Part shown: one piece after another, positions 16,753 through 26,700 of the stretch
How the letters are laid out: the number at the start of each line of letters is the position of its first letter
How positions within the stretch are numbered: the first letter of the stretch is position 1
Source: [Clostridium] symbiosum ATCC 14940
GTDB taxonomy: Bacteria; Bacillota; Clostridia; Lachnospirales; Lachnospiraceae
DNA: 37,515 nucleotides
Reading direction: 5' to 3'
Assembly (NCBI RefSeq): GCF_000466485.1
Contig: NZ_KE992920.1
Span: 1 to 37,515 of the forward strand
Notes under the pieces: generated by a model
Told to the model about the DNA's origin: nothing
The model's database searches: none
What the model saw: the letters and a program-made list of their open reading frames with translations, nothing else
Position numbers and translations under genes: made by a program

Positions 16753-18893
16753 GATGCCGTCCCCCCGCTTTCTAAACCTTTTGCGGAAGCCGGACCGCTC
16801 CCCTCCGCTGCCGCCCCTGTCGGAATATCGGCATTTGTATTATCAGGTACAGTAACCGGCGCCGGTTCCGGCCCGGTCCCTCCAATTTCCGCCCCCGGAT
16901 TTGCCGTCCCCGAATTTGCCTCACCCGAATTTGCCTCACCTGGATTTGCTGCAGGCGCATCAGGCACTTGTCCCCCAGGAGTCTGCTCCGTCACAGGCAC
17001 GGCCGCTACGTCAGCCTCGCCAGCCGGAGCCACCGCAGCAGCATTTACCTGAGCTGCCAATTGTGTCTGTCCGGATTCCAGTCCGCCTTCTTCTATATCC
17101 GCACTTTGGACATTATTCTTCTCCAAAACTTCGTTTTCCGTATCGGCTGCATCCGTATCATCGCCGCCGGTTCCGTCTTCTTCCACGCCTTCATCCGGCG
17201 CCCATATTTCACTGTATTCATCCGGCATCATGTTCTCCAATGCCTCTTCCTTTGTTCCCGGATTCAAGATGGAATCCTGATTGATCAGAGTACAGGTCAG
17301 GGAAAATGCAACCGTTTCCTGATTTCCTTCAAATACGCTTGAAAGTGCGCTGACCTTCACCTCGGATACATTGGCAATCATACCTAGCTGCTGAATCAGC
17401 TTCGCCACCGTCTTCTTCCCCTGGGCCAGTGCCGAGAAGCTCACCTGACCCTCGCTGCAGCTAAAGCTTTGAATCGAAATATTGCTTGGACGAAGCTGCT
17501 CAAATATATCAATAAAGTTCGAAAGACTCTCGTTATTGGTTCTTACCAGAGACTGAACCTGCACAACGTCGGAATAACGCGTCTGAGCCTGTCTGTAGTT
17601 ATCCAGTATCGGTTTTACGTCCTCCACCGTCAGTAATTTATTCTGTAGATCAATGGTTTCCATTGCCTCATTGAAGAAATTGGTTGCCGGAACAGTGACA
17701 ATTACAACCGACGCGAACAATGCCAGCAGAATCATAACACGGTAAGCCTTGGCCTCCAGCTTCCGCCTGATATCCTGCTCCAGTTGTTTCGGTATCAGAT
17801 CCACCGGGTCCACAACAGCCCCGATATTATCCATATATCTGAGGACTTCCTTCATGGAAAGTCCTGCACTCTCTTTTACCGACACTTGTTTCAGCGCCGT
17901 GATACGTTCAACCGGCAGATTCAGCTGTTTGTCAAACAGCTCATCCAAACCGGAGATGCGTGAGCCGTCCCCGATTATGTAAACAAGCTCCAGAGGATGG
18001 TCCGCATTACGGCCTGTATAATATTCAATTACCCGTTTGATGTTGCTGACCAGATAATAAAGAGTGTCTGTCAGTTCATCCCCATCATCGAAATTGTCGT
18101 GGATTAACTGCCTGCGCTCCAATTGTTCCAGAGCCTCCTCCTGGCTGCAGTTCTTCTTATCCATAATGGATTGAAGGAGTGAAATGCTTCCAAAATCCAC
18201 ATGACGCTGGAGTACCATAACCGTCTCATTATAAATTGTCAGAACCGTATGCTCCTCATCCAGCTGGATTACAAGGCATGGCTCATCGCCAATTTGATTC
18301 GAGGTCAACTGGAAAACACTGTTGCCGATATAATCAACTGAGATAAGCTTCAGGTGTGCAAGCTTGGCGGCATCATAATAAGACTGTACCATTTCGTTCG
18401 GTACCGCCACCACCATCAGACGCAGCTTCGAGCGGCTCCTGCCGATTCCCGGCTTTTTCCTCTTCGCTTTCTTTCTCTCCTGCGTCTCTTCGTCCTCTTC
18501 CCCGTTTTCTGTCTCGTCCTCCAGGATTCTCGATATTGTAAAATAAGAGAGTACGTAATCCGTCAGCTCCACCGGAAAATACTCCGGTGCATTCACCTTC
18601 AGGGCTGTTTTGAGTTTCTCCTCCTTCATCTCCGGAAGCACTACTTCCCTGCTCATAATCCGATCAGAGGGAAGTGAGAAGACAACCTTCTTTGTCTTGA
18701 TATTGGCATATTTCAAAGTGGCGTTAAGATACTCGGCAAAGCCGCGCACATCCACGATTAATCCGCCTGAAACAAGGCTCTCCGGCACTTCTTTGGTCAG
18801 CAGCCTGTATACCGAAACACCTCGCCTGCCGTTGGATAACTCTGCAATTCTTATGTGGTTGTCAGTCAATACGATTGATAGCAGCTTGCCCAT
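16749..18893 (-). CDS. PilM-PilN fusion protein with long low-complexity tail
   Basis: A 714-residue protein. Residues 1-360 are an actin-like PilM ATPase (MGKLLSIVLTDNHIRIAEL, EYFPVELTDYVL, VDYIGNSVFQL, IIGDGSRISGLDELF). A charged insertion interrupts it at about 124-155. A VDLIP motif (364-368), like the PilN entry motif, precedes a membrane segment at 386-404, then a PilN-type coiled coil and ferredoxin-like domain (about 405-540). The last ~170 residues are acidic, then Ala/Gly/Pro-rich. PilM and PilN are normally separate proteins joined by the PilN N-terminal peptide; here they are covalently linked. Start ATG 18893 has AAAGGA 6 nt upstream, better than a GTG at 18908. The stop overlaps pilO. 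Confidence 0.85.
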   Translation of the reverse strand: MGKLLSIVLTDNHIRIAELSNGRRGVSVYRLLTKEVPESLVSGGLIVDVRGFAEYLNATLKYANIKTKKVVFSLPSDRIMSREVVLPEMKEEKLKTALKVNAPEYFPVELTDYVLSYFTISRILEDETENGEEDEETQERKKAKRKKPGIGRSRSKLRLMVVAVPNEMVQSYYDAAKLAHLKLISVDYIGNSVFQLTSNQIGDEPCLVIQLDEEHTVLTIYNETVMVLQRHVDFGSISLLQSIMDKKNCSQEEALEQLERRQLIHDNFDDGDELTDTLYYLVSNIKRVIEYYTGRNADHPLELVYIIGDGSRISGLDELFDKQLNLPVERITALKQVSVKESAGLSMKEVLRYMDNIGAVVDPVDLIPKQLEQDIRRKLEAKAYRVMILLALFASVVIVTVPATNFFNEAMETIDLQNKLLTVEDVKPILDNYRQAQTRYSDVVQVQSLVRTNNESLSNFIDIFEQLRPSNISIQSFSCSEGQVSFSALAQGKKTVAKLIQQLGMIANVSEVKVSALSSVFEGNQETVAFSLTCTLINQDSILNPGTKEEALENMMPDEYSEIWAPDEGVEEDGTGGDDTDAADTENEVLEKNNVQSADIEEGGLESGQTQLAAQVNAAAVAPAGEADVAAVPVTEQTPGGQVPDAPAANPGEANSGEANSGTANPGAEIGGTGPEPAPVTVPDNTNADIPTGAAAEGSGPASAKGLESGGTAS
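16896..16955 (-). repeat. Four 15-bp tandem repeats inside the pilM-pilN tail
   Basis: Units 16896-16910, 16911-16925, 16926-16940 and 16941-16955; the middle two are identical (CGAATTTGCCTCACC on the plus strand). In the protein they give five-residue repeats of the type ANSGE/ANPGE. In-frame, so copy number can vary without breaking the gene. Confidence 0.75.
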
Positions 18894-18922
18894 AAGTTGT
18901 CCTTTCACCTGTTGTTCTATTC

Positions 18923-19117
18923 GTTACTGTTCACACGGTTGCGTTCCGCGGGGTGTTTTCGTACGCATTTTGCACGAAAATCCCGAGTTTCACGGCGCGG
19001 CGCGATGAAAAGTAAACTTTCCACCACAATCAACAGTGTTTTTTGCCGTTTCTGTGCATCGAGAAGCGTGTTATTGTTCACAGCACGCCGCTTTTTTAGC
19101 AGTATGTGAACAGTAAC
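18923..19117. mobile_element. MITE-like element, copy B (195 bp)
   Basis: The best-preserved copy: perfect 13-bp terminal repeats GTTACTGTTCACA (18923-18935) and TGTGAACAGTAAC (19105-19117), flanked by TTCTATTC (18915-18922) and TTTTATTC (19118-19125), an 8-bp duplication with one mismatch. It shares the TTCCGCG, TTTTCG-hairpin, CCCGAG, TTTTTGCCGTTTCTGTGCATCG and GTTATTGTTCACAGCA blocks with copy A and carries an extra ~30 bp in the middle. It fills most of the 316-bp gap between pilD and pilM-pilN and may split the pilus operon or add a processing or termination hairpin there. Confidence 0.87.
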
Positions 19118-19209
19118 TTTTATTCTGAACATGTCTGCCTCGGCAGAGCATGATTCTTTTCACTGTTAAACCGGTTACGCATTATTATGACTCAGCCTGA
19201 AACCGGATG

Positions 19210-19953
19210 CTAAAATTGATTGATATACCATTGTATCAGTTCCTGCCCCCACATCATGGAAAACCATATTCCTGCGGACAGGTAAGGGCCAAATGCCAGC
19301 ATGCGCTCTTTTCCCTGTATCTTCATCAGAACCAGATGAATCACAGAACCTAGAATACATCCGCACGCAAAAGCCAGGATGACATTTTGCCATCCCAGAA
19401 GAAGACCGGCTGCCGCCATCAGCTTCACATCTCCGCCTCCCATGGCTCTGCCTTTGCTGAGAAGCAGAATCAGAAGAAGCAGACCGCTGACGCAGATAAG
19501 CCCTATCATATATGTAAGCCAGTCCTGCCTGTTAAACCACAGGTTTACCAGACCGGCTGTTCCTATTACAATATTACATCCCACCGGAATCTCAAACGTA
19601 CGCCAGTCAATGACGCTTAGTACCAGAAGGGAGGAAACTGCGATTGCATAACAGATTCCCGTCACTGTAAAACCGTTTTTATAAATTAATCCCACCCATA
19701 AGAGGCCGTTGGCCAGCTCAATAAGCGGGTATTGAACCGATATTTTCTCTCCGCATTTTCTACACCGTCCCCGCAGGAATATCCAGCTGAATATGGGAAT
19801 TAAGTCGTACCACGCCAGCTTGTATCCGCAGTTCATGCAGTGGGAATTGGTATGGACGATGTCCTCGCCGCGTGGGATGCGGTAGATGCAGACGTTGAGG
19901 AAGCTGCCGATGGTGATGGCGAAGAGGGCAATTATAAATAATAAAATGTACAT
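19210..19953 (-). CDS. pilD: Prepilin peptidase/N-methyltransferase (PilD, A24 family)
   Basis: An integral membrane aspartyl protease of 247 residues that cuts the leaders of all the pilins in this cluster after Gly and methylates the new N-terminus. The N-terminal domain holds the zinc-binding cysteines C39, C42, C64 and C67. The catalytic aspartates are D116 (SVIDWRTFEIP) and D175 (the GGGD motif, 172-175). About seven or eight membrane segments are visible. The ATG at 19953 has only a weak ribosome site, and a strong hairpin (20032-20055) lies between pilA and this gene. Both fit a much lower expression than the major pilin. Confidence 0.96.
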   Translation of the reverse strand: MYILLFIIALFAITIGSFLNVCIYRIPRGEDIVHTNSHCMNCGYKLAWYDLIPIFSWIFLRGRCRKCGEKISVQYPLIELANGLLWVGLIYKNGFTVTGICYAIAVSSLLVLSVIDWRTFEIPVGCNIVIGTAGLVNLWFNRQDWLTYMIGLICVSGLLLLILLLSKGRAMGGGDVKLMAAAGLLLGWQNVILAFACGCILGSVIHLVLMKIQGKERMLAFGPYLSAGIWFSMMWGQELIQWYINQF

Positions 19954-20031
19954 TTATGTTATTATTCCATATTTTTCTATTGCATTTTTATAATCATTAA
20001 TCATTATTATCTTTTAAAATACCAGGAAAGC

Positions 20032-20055
20032 TGCAGGCACTAATAAGTGCCTGCA
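20032..20055 (-). terminator. Hairpin between pilA and pilD
   Basis: A perfect 10-bp stem TGCAGGCACT/AGTGCCTGCA with a 4-nt loop, about 50 nt after the pilA stop. Only short U runs follow on the minus strand, so it is probably a partial terminator or an mRNA 3'-end stabiliser that keeps pilA message above the downstream genes. Confidence 0.6.
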
Positions 20056-20106
20056 TTCGTTCCTTATCACATGATATATTACCCAATATGGACAAATATT
20101 AAGTGA

Positions 20107-20655
20107 TTATTTCTCTGTTTCGCTTGGTACAGCAGGAGTATTAGCACCTACAGGAGACAATGTTCCACATCCCTTTGTCGCATCACCAGACTTAGCACAA
20201 TATACACCAATTTCTAATCCTGCTGCAATTTCATTTCCAGTACTATCTGTTTTCGCTTCTACATATTTAACAATAACTCCGACTACACCTCCAGAAGCTT
20301 TTTTAGACACCAATTTAATTGTTTTACCATCTTTGCTTCCGAGTAATGTTTGCAACTCAACAGCAAATTTGTCTGATTCTTTTAAAATATCAGTTAATTC
20401 CATTCCTTCGTCTATAGCCTTGTATGCTCCATTTTCAGATTCCTTTATAAAATCCTCATAAGCACCTTCATCAGCAAACGCTCCCTGAACAGCCGTATAC
20501 ACAGTATCCAATGTCTGCATATCCTTCGCTTCCCTGGACTTCTCAATATACTTCATAAACTGCGGTGCCAGCAGTCCTGTCAGAATGATCAGTATCGCAA
20601 TCGCGATGATCAATTCAATCAGTGAAAAACCTTTGTTATTCTTTTTCTTGTTCAT
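20107..20655 (-). CDS. pilA: Major type IV prepilin (PilA-like)
   Basis: The 182 residues begin MNKKKNNKG^FSLIELIIAIAILIILTGLLAPQF, a textbook class IVa leader (9 residues), Glu at +5 and hydrophobic helix. The spine FMKYIEKSREAKDMQTLDTVYTAVQ follows, then a small globular domain. Two cysteines near the C-terminus (VYCAK and KGCGT) could form a closing disulfide loop. Strong AAGGAG site 6 nt upstream. The gene is visibly richer in A+T than its neighbours. Position after pilC and before pilD, its own strong ribosome site and the trailing hairpin point to the major subunit. The globular domain determines pilus surface properties and is usually the fastest-changing part. Confidence 0.93.
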   Translation of the reverse strand: MNKKKNNKGFSLIELIIAIAILIILTGLLAPQFMKYIEKSREAKDMQTLDTVYTAVQGAFADEGAYEDFIKESENGAYKAIDEGMELTDILKESDKFAVELQTLLGSKDGKTIKLVSKKASGGVVGVIVKYVEAKTDSTGNEIAAGLEIGVYCAKSGDATKGCGTLSPVGANTPAVPSETEK

Positions 20656-20770
20656 TCCAATCTCCTTCTTTCTTTAAGATTTCTCTTAGTTTTATATATG
20701 TAACTCCGCCATGTCGGGCGCACGACGTGAGTTAAATATCTCTTAAGTCCTCCGCGTACCTCACGCCAGT

Positions 20771-21988
20771 CTACAGATTATCCACACTGCTGTACAGCGT
20801 AAGCATCGGAGTAAATACGGCCGCAATAATTGCGATTACAATTACAGCCATAAAGATAATGACCAGCGGTTCCAGCGCGGCGGCAGCCTGTTCGGTTGCA
20901 GCGGTCACCTCTTCCTCATAATACTCCGCCACCTTATCAAGCATCGTGTCTAATCCGCCTGTCTCCTCACCGATTCCCACCATATGATAAACCATGGAGG
21001 GAAAGACGCCGCTTTCCTGCAATGGAACCGAAAGCTGGATTCCTCTTGCCACCTGTTCGCGTGCGTCGCTGATTGCCAGCCGGTAAACCGTGTTATCCAT
21101 CGTGTTTGCCGTAATTTCCAGCGCTTCTATAATTGGCACGCCTGCACTGAGCAGCGTACTCAGGTTCCTTGAAAACTGGGCGCAGGCTGTCTTTTTCTTC
21201 AGCTTTCCGACAAGCGGTATCCGAAGAACGAGATTGGAATAAACGTAATCTCCCGATTCCGTGCTTCCATAGGCCCTCAGCCCCATGACAATGGCAAAAA
21301 TGCCAATCAATATAATATACCAGTATCTGGTCATAAAATTACTCAGTCCGACCACTGCCCTTGTAATCGCAGGCAGTTCTGCATCCATATCCACAAACAT
21401 ATCGGAATACATCGGCACTATGTATACAAGCATTACGATTATGACAATCACAGCCACGATCGACAGGATAATCGGGTAAATCATGGCCTTCTTGATTATA
21501 TTCTGGAGTTTGGCCGTCTTCTCATAATGCGCCGCCATCCGTTCAAATGACAATGACAGCTTTCCTGCCTCCTCACCGGCCTGAACCAGGTTGACGAACA
21601 TCGGAGGGAAAACTTTTTCATGGTGTCTCATGCTCCCGGCCAGCGTATCCCCCTTTTCAACAGAGGCCCTGGTTTCCCGGATTGCTTCTTTTAATAATTT
21701 ATTGACCGTCTGCTCTTCCAGCATCTCCATAGCACGTACGATACTGATACCGGATTCCGTCAGCGTGACGAACTGGCGGCAGAAGACGCTCATATCTCTG
21801 GGCCTGACTCCCGGATTCAGAAACGGAAGTTCAAACTCTTTATCCCATATGCTGGGAGCATCAATGGAAATCACGGTATTGCCGTCGTTTTTCAGTACCG
21901 CCATCGCGTGGGGCCTGTCTGACGCTGTGATGATTCCCTTTTTTTCTTTCCCGGCCGGGGTAATAACATGGTAACGGTAATTAGCCAT
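20771..21988 (-). CDS. pilC: Type IV pilus inner-membrane platform protein PilC (GspF family)
   Basis: A polytopic protein of 405 residues that forms the rotor-like platform on which PilB and PilT act. Two GspF domains are visible: about 65-190 (the FCRQFVTLTESGISIVRAMEML start and VNLVQAGEEAGKL) and about 270-395 (FSRNLSTLLSAGVPIIEALEI and VGIGEETGGLDTML), with membrane segments at about 170-190, 220-240 and near the C-terminus (LVIIFMAVIVIAIIAAVF). Ribosome site AAGGAG is upstream of ATG 21988. Located directly after pilT and before the pilin, as in many clostridial clusters. Confidence 0.95.
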   Translation of the reverse strand: MANYRYHVITPAGKEKKGIITASDRPHAMAVLKNDGNTVISIDAPSIWDKEFELPFLNPGVRPRDMSVFCRQFVTLTESGISIVRAMEMLEEQTVNKLLKEAIRETRASVEKGDTLAGSMRHHEKVFPPMFVNLVQAGEEAGKLSLSFERMAAHYEKTAKLQNIIKKAMIYPIILSIVAVIVIIVMLVYIVPMYSDMFVDMDAELPAITRAVVGLSNFMTRYWYIILIGIFAIVMGLRAYGSTESGDYVYSNLVLRIPLVGKLKKKTACAQFSRNLSTLLSAGVPIIEALEITANTMDNTVYRLAISDAREQVARGIQLSVPLQESGVFPSMVYHMVGIGEETGGLDTMLDKVAEYYEEEVTAATEQAAAALEPLVIIFMAVIVIAIIAAVFTPMLTLYSSVDNL

Positions 21989-22001
21989 TCCGCTCGTCTC
22001 C

Positions 22002-23060
22002 TTAATATAACAGGCGTTTTTCTATCGACACCGGATCCACCGCATAGTCTACCAGCATCTTTCGTGTGATAATGCCTGCCCTGTATTTTTCCAGAAGGGC
22101 GTCGTCCATCGTAATCATCCCGGCTTTCCTGTTTGTCTGGATGATACTTGGGATCTGATAGGTTTTACCGTCCCGGATCAGGCTGCGGACCGCCGTATTC
22201 ACATGCATTACCTCAAATACTCCGGTTCTTCCGCTCCCGTCTGCCTTCGGCAGCAGCCTCTGTGAAATGACAGCCTCCATAACCATGGAGAGCTGGACCC
22301 TGATCTGGTCTTTCTGCTCAGCCGGAAAAACATCTATAATTCTGTCAATCGTAGACGCTGCGCCTATCGTATGCAGCGTGGAAAAAACGAGATGGCCCGT
22401 CTCCGCAGCCGTGATGGCCGTGCTGATTGTCTCCAGATCCCTCATCTCACCTACCAGAATGACATCCGGATCCTCCCTCAGGGCAGCGCGCAGGGCGGCC
22501 GCATAGCTTCTCGTGTCAAGTCCTATCTCCCTCTGGTTTACCAGGGATTTGCTGTGGCGGTAAAGATATTCAATCGGATCCTCCAGCGTAATAATATGGT
22601 TTCTCCTTGTCTCATTAATCCGCTGTATCAGTGACGCAAGCGTCGTGGATTTACCGCTTCCTGTAGGCCCTGTCACCAGTACAAGTCCGCTGTTCTTCTG
22701 GTACAGGTCAATAACGGACTGGGGCAGTCCCAGGGATTCGGGGGTGGGTACCTCTGTACTCACCAGACGGAATGCTGCTGCAACTGTTCCCCTCTGGCGG
22801 AAGGCATTAACCCTGAACCGGCCCAGTGCCGGGATTCCAAAGGAGAAATCCACCTCCCCCTTATCTTCAAACAGGCTTTTCTGCCGTTCTCCCATGATAC
22901 TTTCAACAAGCTCCTGCGTATCATCCCCCATCAGTCTCGGGCAGTTTTCCATCGCAATCAGCGCTCCGTTGACACGCACCTGGGGCGGCACTCCTACTGT
23001 TATGTGAAGGTCGGAGGCGTTCAGCTTCTTCGCCTCCCCCAAAAGTTCTGTCAGATCCAT
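22002..23060 (-). CDS. pilT: Type IV pilus retraction ATPase PilT
   Basis: A hexameric cytoplasmic ATPase of 352 residues that depolymerises pili and powers twitching and DNA uptake. Walker A GPTGSGKST at 131-139, Asp box (ITLEDPIEYLY), Walker B region DPDVILVGEMRD and His box (GHLVFSTLHT) are all present. The C-terminal AVRSLIRDGK corresponds to the PilT-specific AIRNLIRE retraction motif, which separates it from PilB. The start lies 3 nt after the pilB stop. Its presence beside pilB predicts retractile pili. Confidence 0.95.
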   Translation of the reverse strand: MDLTELLGEAKKLNASDLHITVGVPPQVRVNGALIAMENCPRLMGDDTQELVESIMGERQKSLFEDKGEVDFSFGIPALGRFRVNAFRQRGTVAAAFRLVSTEVPTPESLGLPQSVIDLYQKNSGLVLVTGPTGSGKSTTLASLIQRINETRRNHIITLEDPIEYLYRHSKSLVNQREIGLDTRSYAAALRAALREDPDVILVGEMRDLETISTAITAAETGHLVFSTLHTIGAASTIDRIIDVFPAEQKDQIRVQLSMVMEAVISQRLLPKADGSGRTGVFEVMHVNTAVRSLIRDGKTYQIPSIIQTNRKAGMITMDDALLEKYRAGIITRKMLVDYAVDPVSIEKRLLY

Positions 23061-23063
23061 CTG

Positions 23064-24761
23064 TTAGTCCTCCTCGCTGGCAATCTTTTTCATCTCCTCC
23101 AAGGAGGTAACGCCTTCCCTCACCAGTCTGACTGCGCTTCCCCTCAGAGTAATCATACCTTCTCTCTGTGCAATCTCCTTCACCTTGGATGAAGGCTGCA
23201 TCTTTGTGATTGCCCATCGAAGTTCCGGTGTTACAGGCATCATCTCGTAGACGGCAGTCCGTCCGAAATATCCTGTCTGGCTGCAAAGCTGGCAGCCGGC
23301 CGGTTCATAGATGGTCAGGACTTCGTCCTGGTTCACTCCCAGCTCTTCCTTTTCCTGCGCGGTCGCCTCTCTGCCCCTCTTACAGCGGCAGAGTTTTCTT
23401 ACAAGACGCTGGGCCACCACGCCCACCAGGGCATCGGCCATAAGATACGGCTCGATTCCCATGTTCAGCAGCCTGGCAATACTGGCGGAAGTGCTGTTGG
23501 TATGTAAAGTACTGGCCACAAGATGGCCGGTAATCGATGCCTGAACCGCAATCTCCGCGGTTTCGGGATCTCGTATTTCTCCAATCATTATAATATCCGG
23601 ATCCTGACGCAGAATAGAGCGCAGAGCCGACGCAAAGGTCATATCCGCTTTCGGATTCACCTGAATCTGGTTTACTCCGTCAATATTCGCCTCCACCGGA
23701 TCTTCTACCGTAACAATATTCACCGTCTCACGGTTGAGTTCACTGAGTGCCGTATAAAGTGTCGTGGATTTACCGCTTCCCGTAGGGCCGGTCACAAGAA
23801 TAATCCCATGAGGATGGGCCAGCATCTGATCAAAACGCTTCATATCGTCGTCGCTCAGTCCCAGTTCTCTTTTATCCCTTGTCAGTTTCTCCTTATTAGT
23901 CAGACGCATAACGATCTTTTCGCCGTACACAGTCGGAATGGAGGAAACACGGACATCGTATTCCACATGGTCTATGTCCATCGTGGTACGGCCGTCCTGC
24001 GGTTTTCTCTTCTCCGATATGTCCATGCCGGAAATAATCTTCAGCCTGGCAATAATTGCCGTGTAAATCGACATATCATAGCTCATGGCCTCCACCAGGT
24101 TTCCGTCGATACGGAACCGGATCCGGATTCCATCCCTCATCGGCTCAAAGTGGATGTCGCTGGCTCTCTGGCGCACGGCCTGCTCGATGATGGAGCGTAC
24201 CATCACGACAATCGGGGACGACTCCGTCAGGGAGACTTCGCCTCTTGCGGCGTCACGCGCCGCCTCATCTCTTCCCTGTTCTTTTTTATATTGATCCGCA
24301 ACCGCGATCACCGACTGGCGTCCAAAATACCGGTCGATTTGAAAGGCAATCTGGCTGCTTGTGCTGAGAACCGGGATAATCTTGAAATTCGTGATAATGG
24401 CAATGTCATCTATTGCCATAAAATCCATCGGATCAGACATGGCTACCCGCATCATATTGGGATTGTCTTTGTCAAAACCAATGGGGATCAGGCTGTATTT
24501 TTTTGCAACCGTCTCGTTTATCGTATAGACGGCGGCTTCGTCCAGCTTCATATTGCGCAGCTCCACATACTCGATATGAAGCTGATCACACAGTATCTTC
24601 ACAATCGCCCGCTCCGAGACATAGCCAAGGCTGATCAGCGTCTCTCCAAGCTTTGTCCCCCGCTGCCTCTGTTCCTTCAGCGCACGCATCAGCTGCTCTT
24701 CCGTAATAAGGCCTTTTTGAACCAGTAAATCACCAAGGCGTATTCTTTTATTTGTAGCCAC
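23064..24761 (-). CDS. pilB: Type IV pilus assembly ATPase PilB
   Basis: The extension motor for pilus polymerisation, 565 residues. An N-terminal MshEN/GspE-N domain (about 1-150) is followed by the catalytic part with Walker A GPTGSGKST (325-333), Asp box TVEDPVE, Walker B DIIMIGEIRD (389-398) and His box GHLVASTLHT. The zinc site has C458, C460, C490 and C493; the first pair is CxC instead of the usual CxxC. MshEN domains in some relatives bind cyclic di-GMP; the binding residues were not verified. I choose GTG 24761 (VATNKRIRLG), preceded by GGAGGAAAG; upstream in-frame ATGs at 24782, 24809 and 24821 lack comparable sites. First gene of the pilus operon, after a leader with a terminator. 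Confidence 0.94.
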   Translation of the reverse strand: MATNKRIRLGDLLVQKGLITEEQLMRALKEQRQRGTKLGETLISLGYVSERAIVKILCDQLHIEYVELRNMKLDEAAVYTINETVAKKYSLIPIGFDKDNPNMMRVAMSDPMDFMAIDDIAIITNFKIIPVLSTSSQIAFQIDRYFGRQSVIAVADQYKKEQGRDEAARDAARGEVSLTESSPIVVMVRSIIEQAVRQRASDIHFEPMRDGIRIRFRIDGNLVEAMSYDMSIYTAIIARLKIISGMDISEKRKPQDGRTTMDIDHVEYDVRVSSIPTVYGEKIVMRLTNKEKLTRDKRELGLSDDDMKRFDQMLAHPHGIILVTGPTGSGKSTTLYTALSELNRETVNIVTVEDPVEANIDGVNQIQVNPKADMTFASALRSILRQDPDIIMIGEIRDPETAEIAVQASITGHLVASTLHTNSTSASIARLLNMGIEPYLMADALVGVVAQRLVRKLCRCKRGREATAQEKEELGVNQDEVLTIYEPAGCQLCSQTGYFGRTAVYEMMPVTPELRWAITKMQPSSKVKEIAQREGMITLRGSAVRLVREGVTSLEEMKKIASEED

Positions 24762-24835
24762 GTTCTTTCCTCCCTCCTGCATGATTTGTCCGTCCGGCGC
24801 GTCTGGCATACTCCTGCCCATCCTGCGCCGCTGTC

Positions 24836-24869
24836 AAAAAAAGACCTTACTCGACGCGCAAATAAAGTC
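24836..24869 (-). terminator. Intrinsic terminator in the leader before pilB
   Basis: On the minus strand GACTTTA (24863-24869) pairs with TAAGGTC (24843-24849), all seven pairs counting one G-U, followed at once by seven U (24836-24842). It ends about 75 nt before the pilB start. The stem sits far (~290 bp) from the glpK stop, with AT-rich possible promoter sequence in between, so it may be an attenuator of pilB instead of the glpK terminator. The ~60 nt before it fold partially (GATAT/ATATC at about 24895-24920). Confidence 0.65.
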
Positions 24870-25103
24870 CCGGGCTCATGTCAGGCATCCGTGTTGATAT
24901 CCCGCCAAACCATCTATATCCAAGGTTTTACACCTATATAATTACACTATACCTGTTAGTATCTAAAATACCATATTTATAGGAAAAAGTCCACATTCAG
25001 ACCGTTTAAATCTTATAAAAAACTTCATAAAAATTCATTTTTTCGTTAGAAATTTCATATATTGGTAAATATCTCCTTTATTTCATTTTGTTCATGGATC
25101 ACG
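24870..25103. other. AT-rich intergenic region and candidate pilB leader
   Basis: No gene is seen. On the minus strand a TATAGT -10-like hexamer (about 24948-24953) lies in AT-rich DNA, but no good -35 is spaced to it. The stretch 24870-24940 on the minus strand could be a structured leader ahead of the terminator at 24836-24869. It does not show the conserved blocks of c-di-GMP-I or c-di-GMP-II riboswitches. Confidence 0.35.
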
Positions 25104-25135
25104 GACAGGGCGTCTGCATAGGCAGCCGCCCCGTC
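25104..25135 (-). terminator. Hairpin after glpK
   Basis: On the minus strand GACGGGGCG pairs with CGCCCTGTC (nine pairs, one G-U) and the inner CTGC/GCAG extends it. It starts about 20 nt after the glpK stop. No U tract follows, so termination may be incomplete. Confidence 0.5.
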
Positions 25136-25153
25136 ACTTGAGCCATAACCCGT

Positions 25154-26695
<1,542 letters not shown>

Positions 26696-26700
26696 TCACA

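Noticed and set aside
23523-24728. 401-codon open frame antisense to pilB
   Set aside because: Mirror of the conserved PilB coding sequence, which has all ATPase motifs in frame; the antisense product looks random.
24870-24950. c-di-GMP riboswitch upstream of pilB
   Set aside because: Expected from clostridial pilus biology, but neither the class I GCAAA/GGGACGCAAAGC blocks nor the class II conserved core is present. Kept only as an unidentified leader with terminator.
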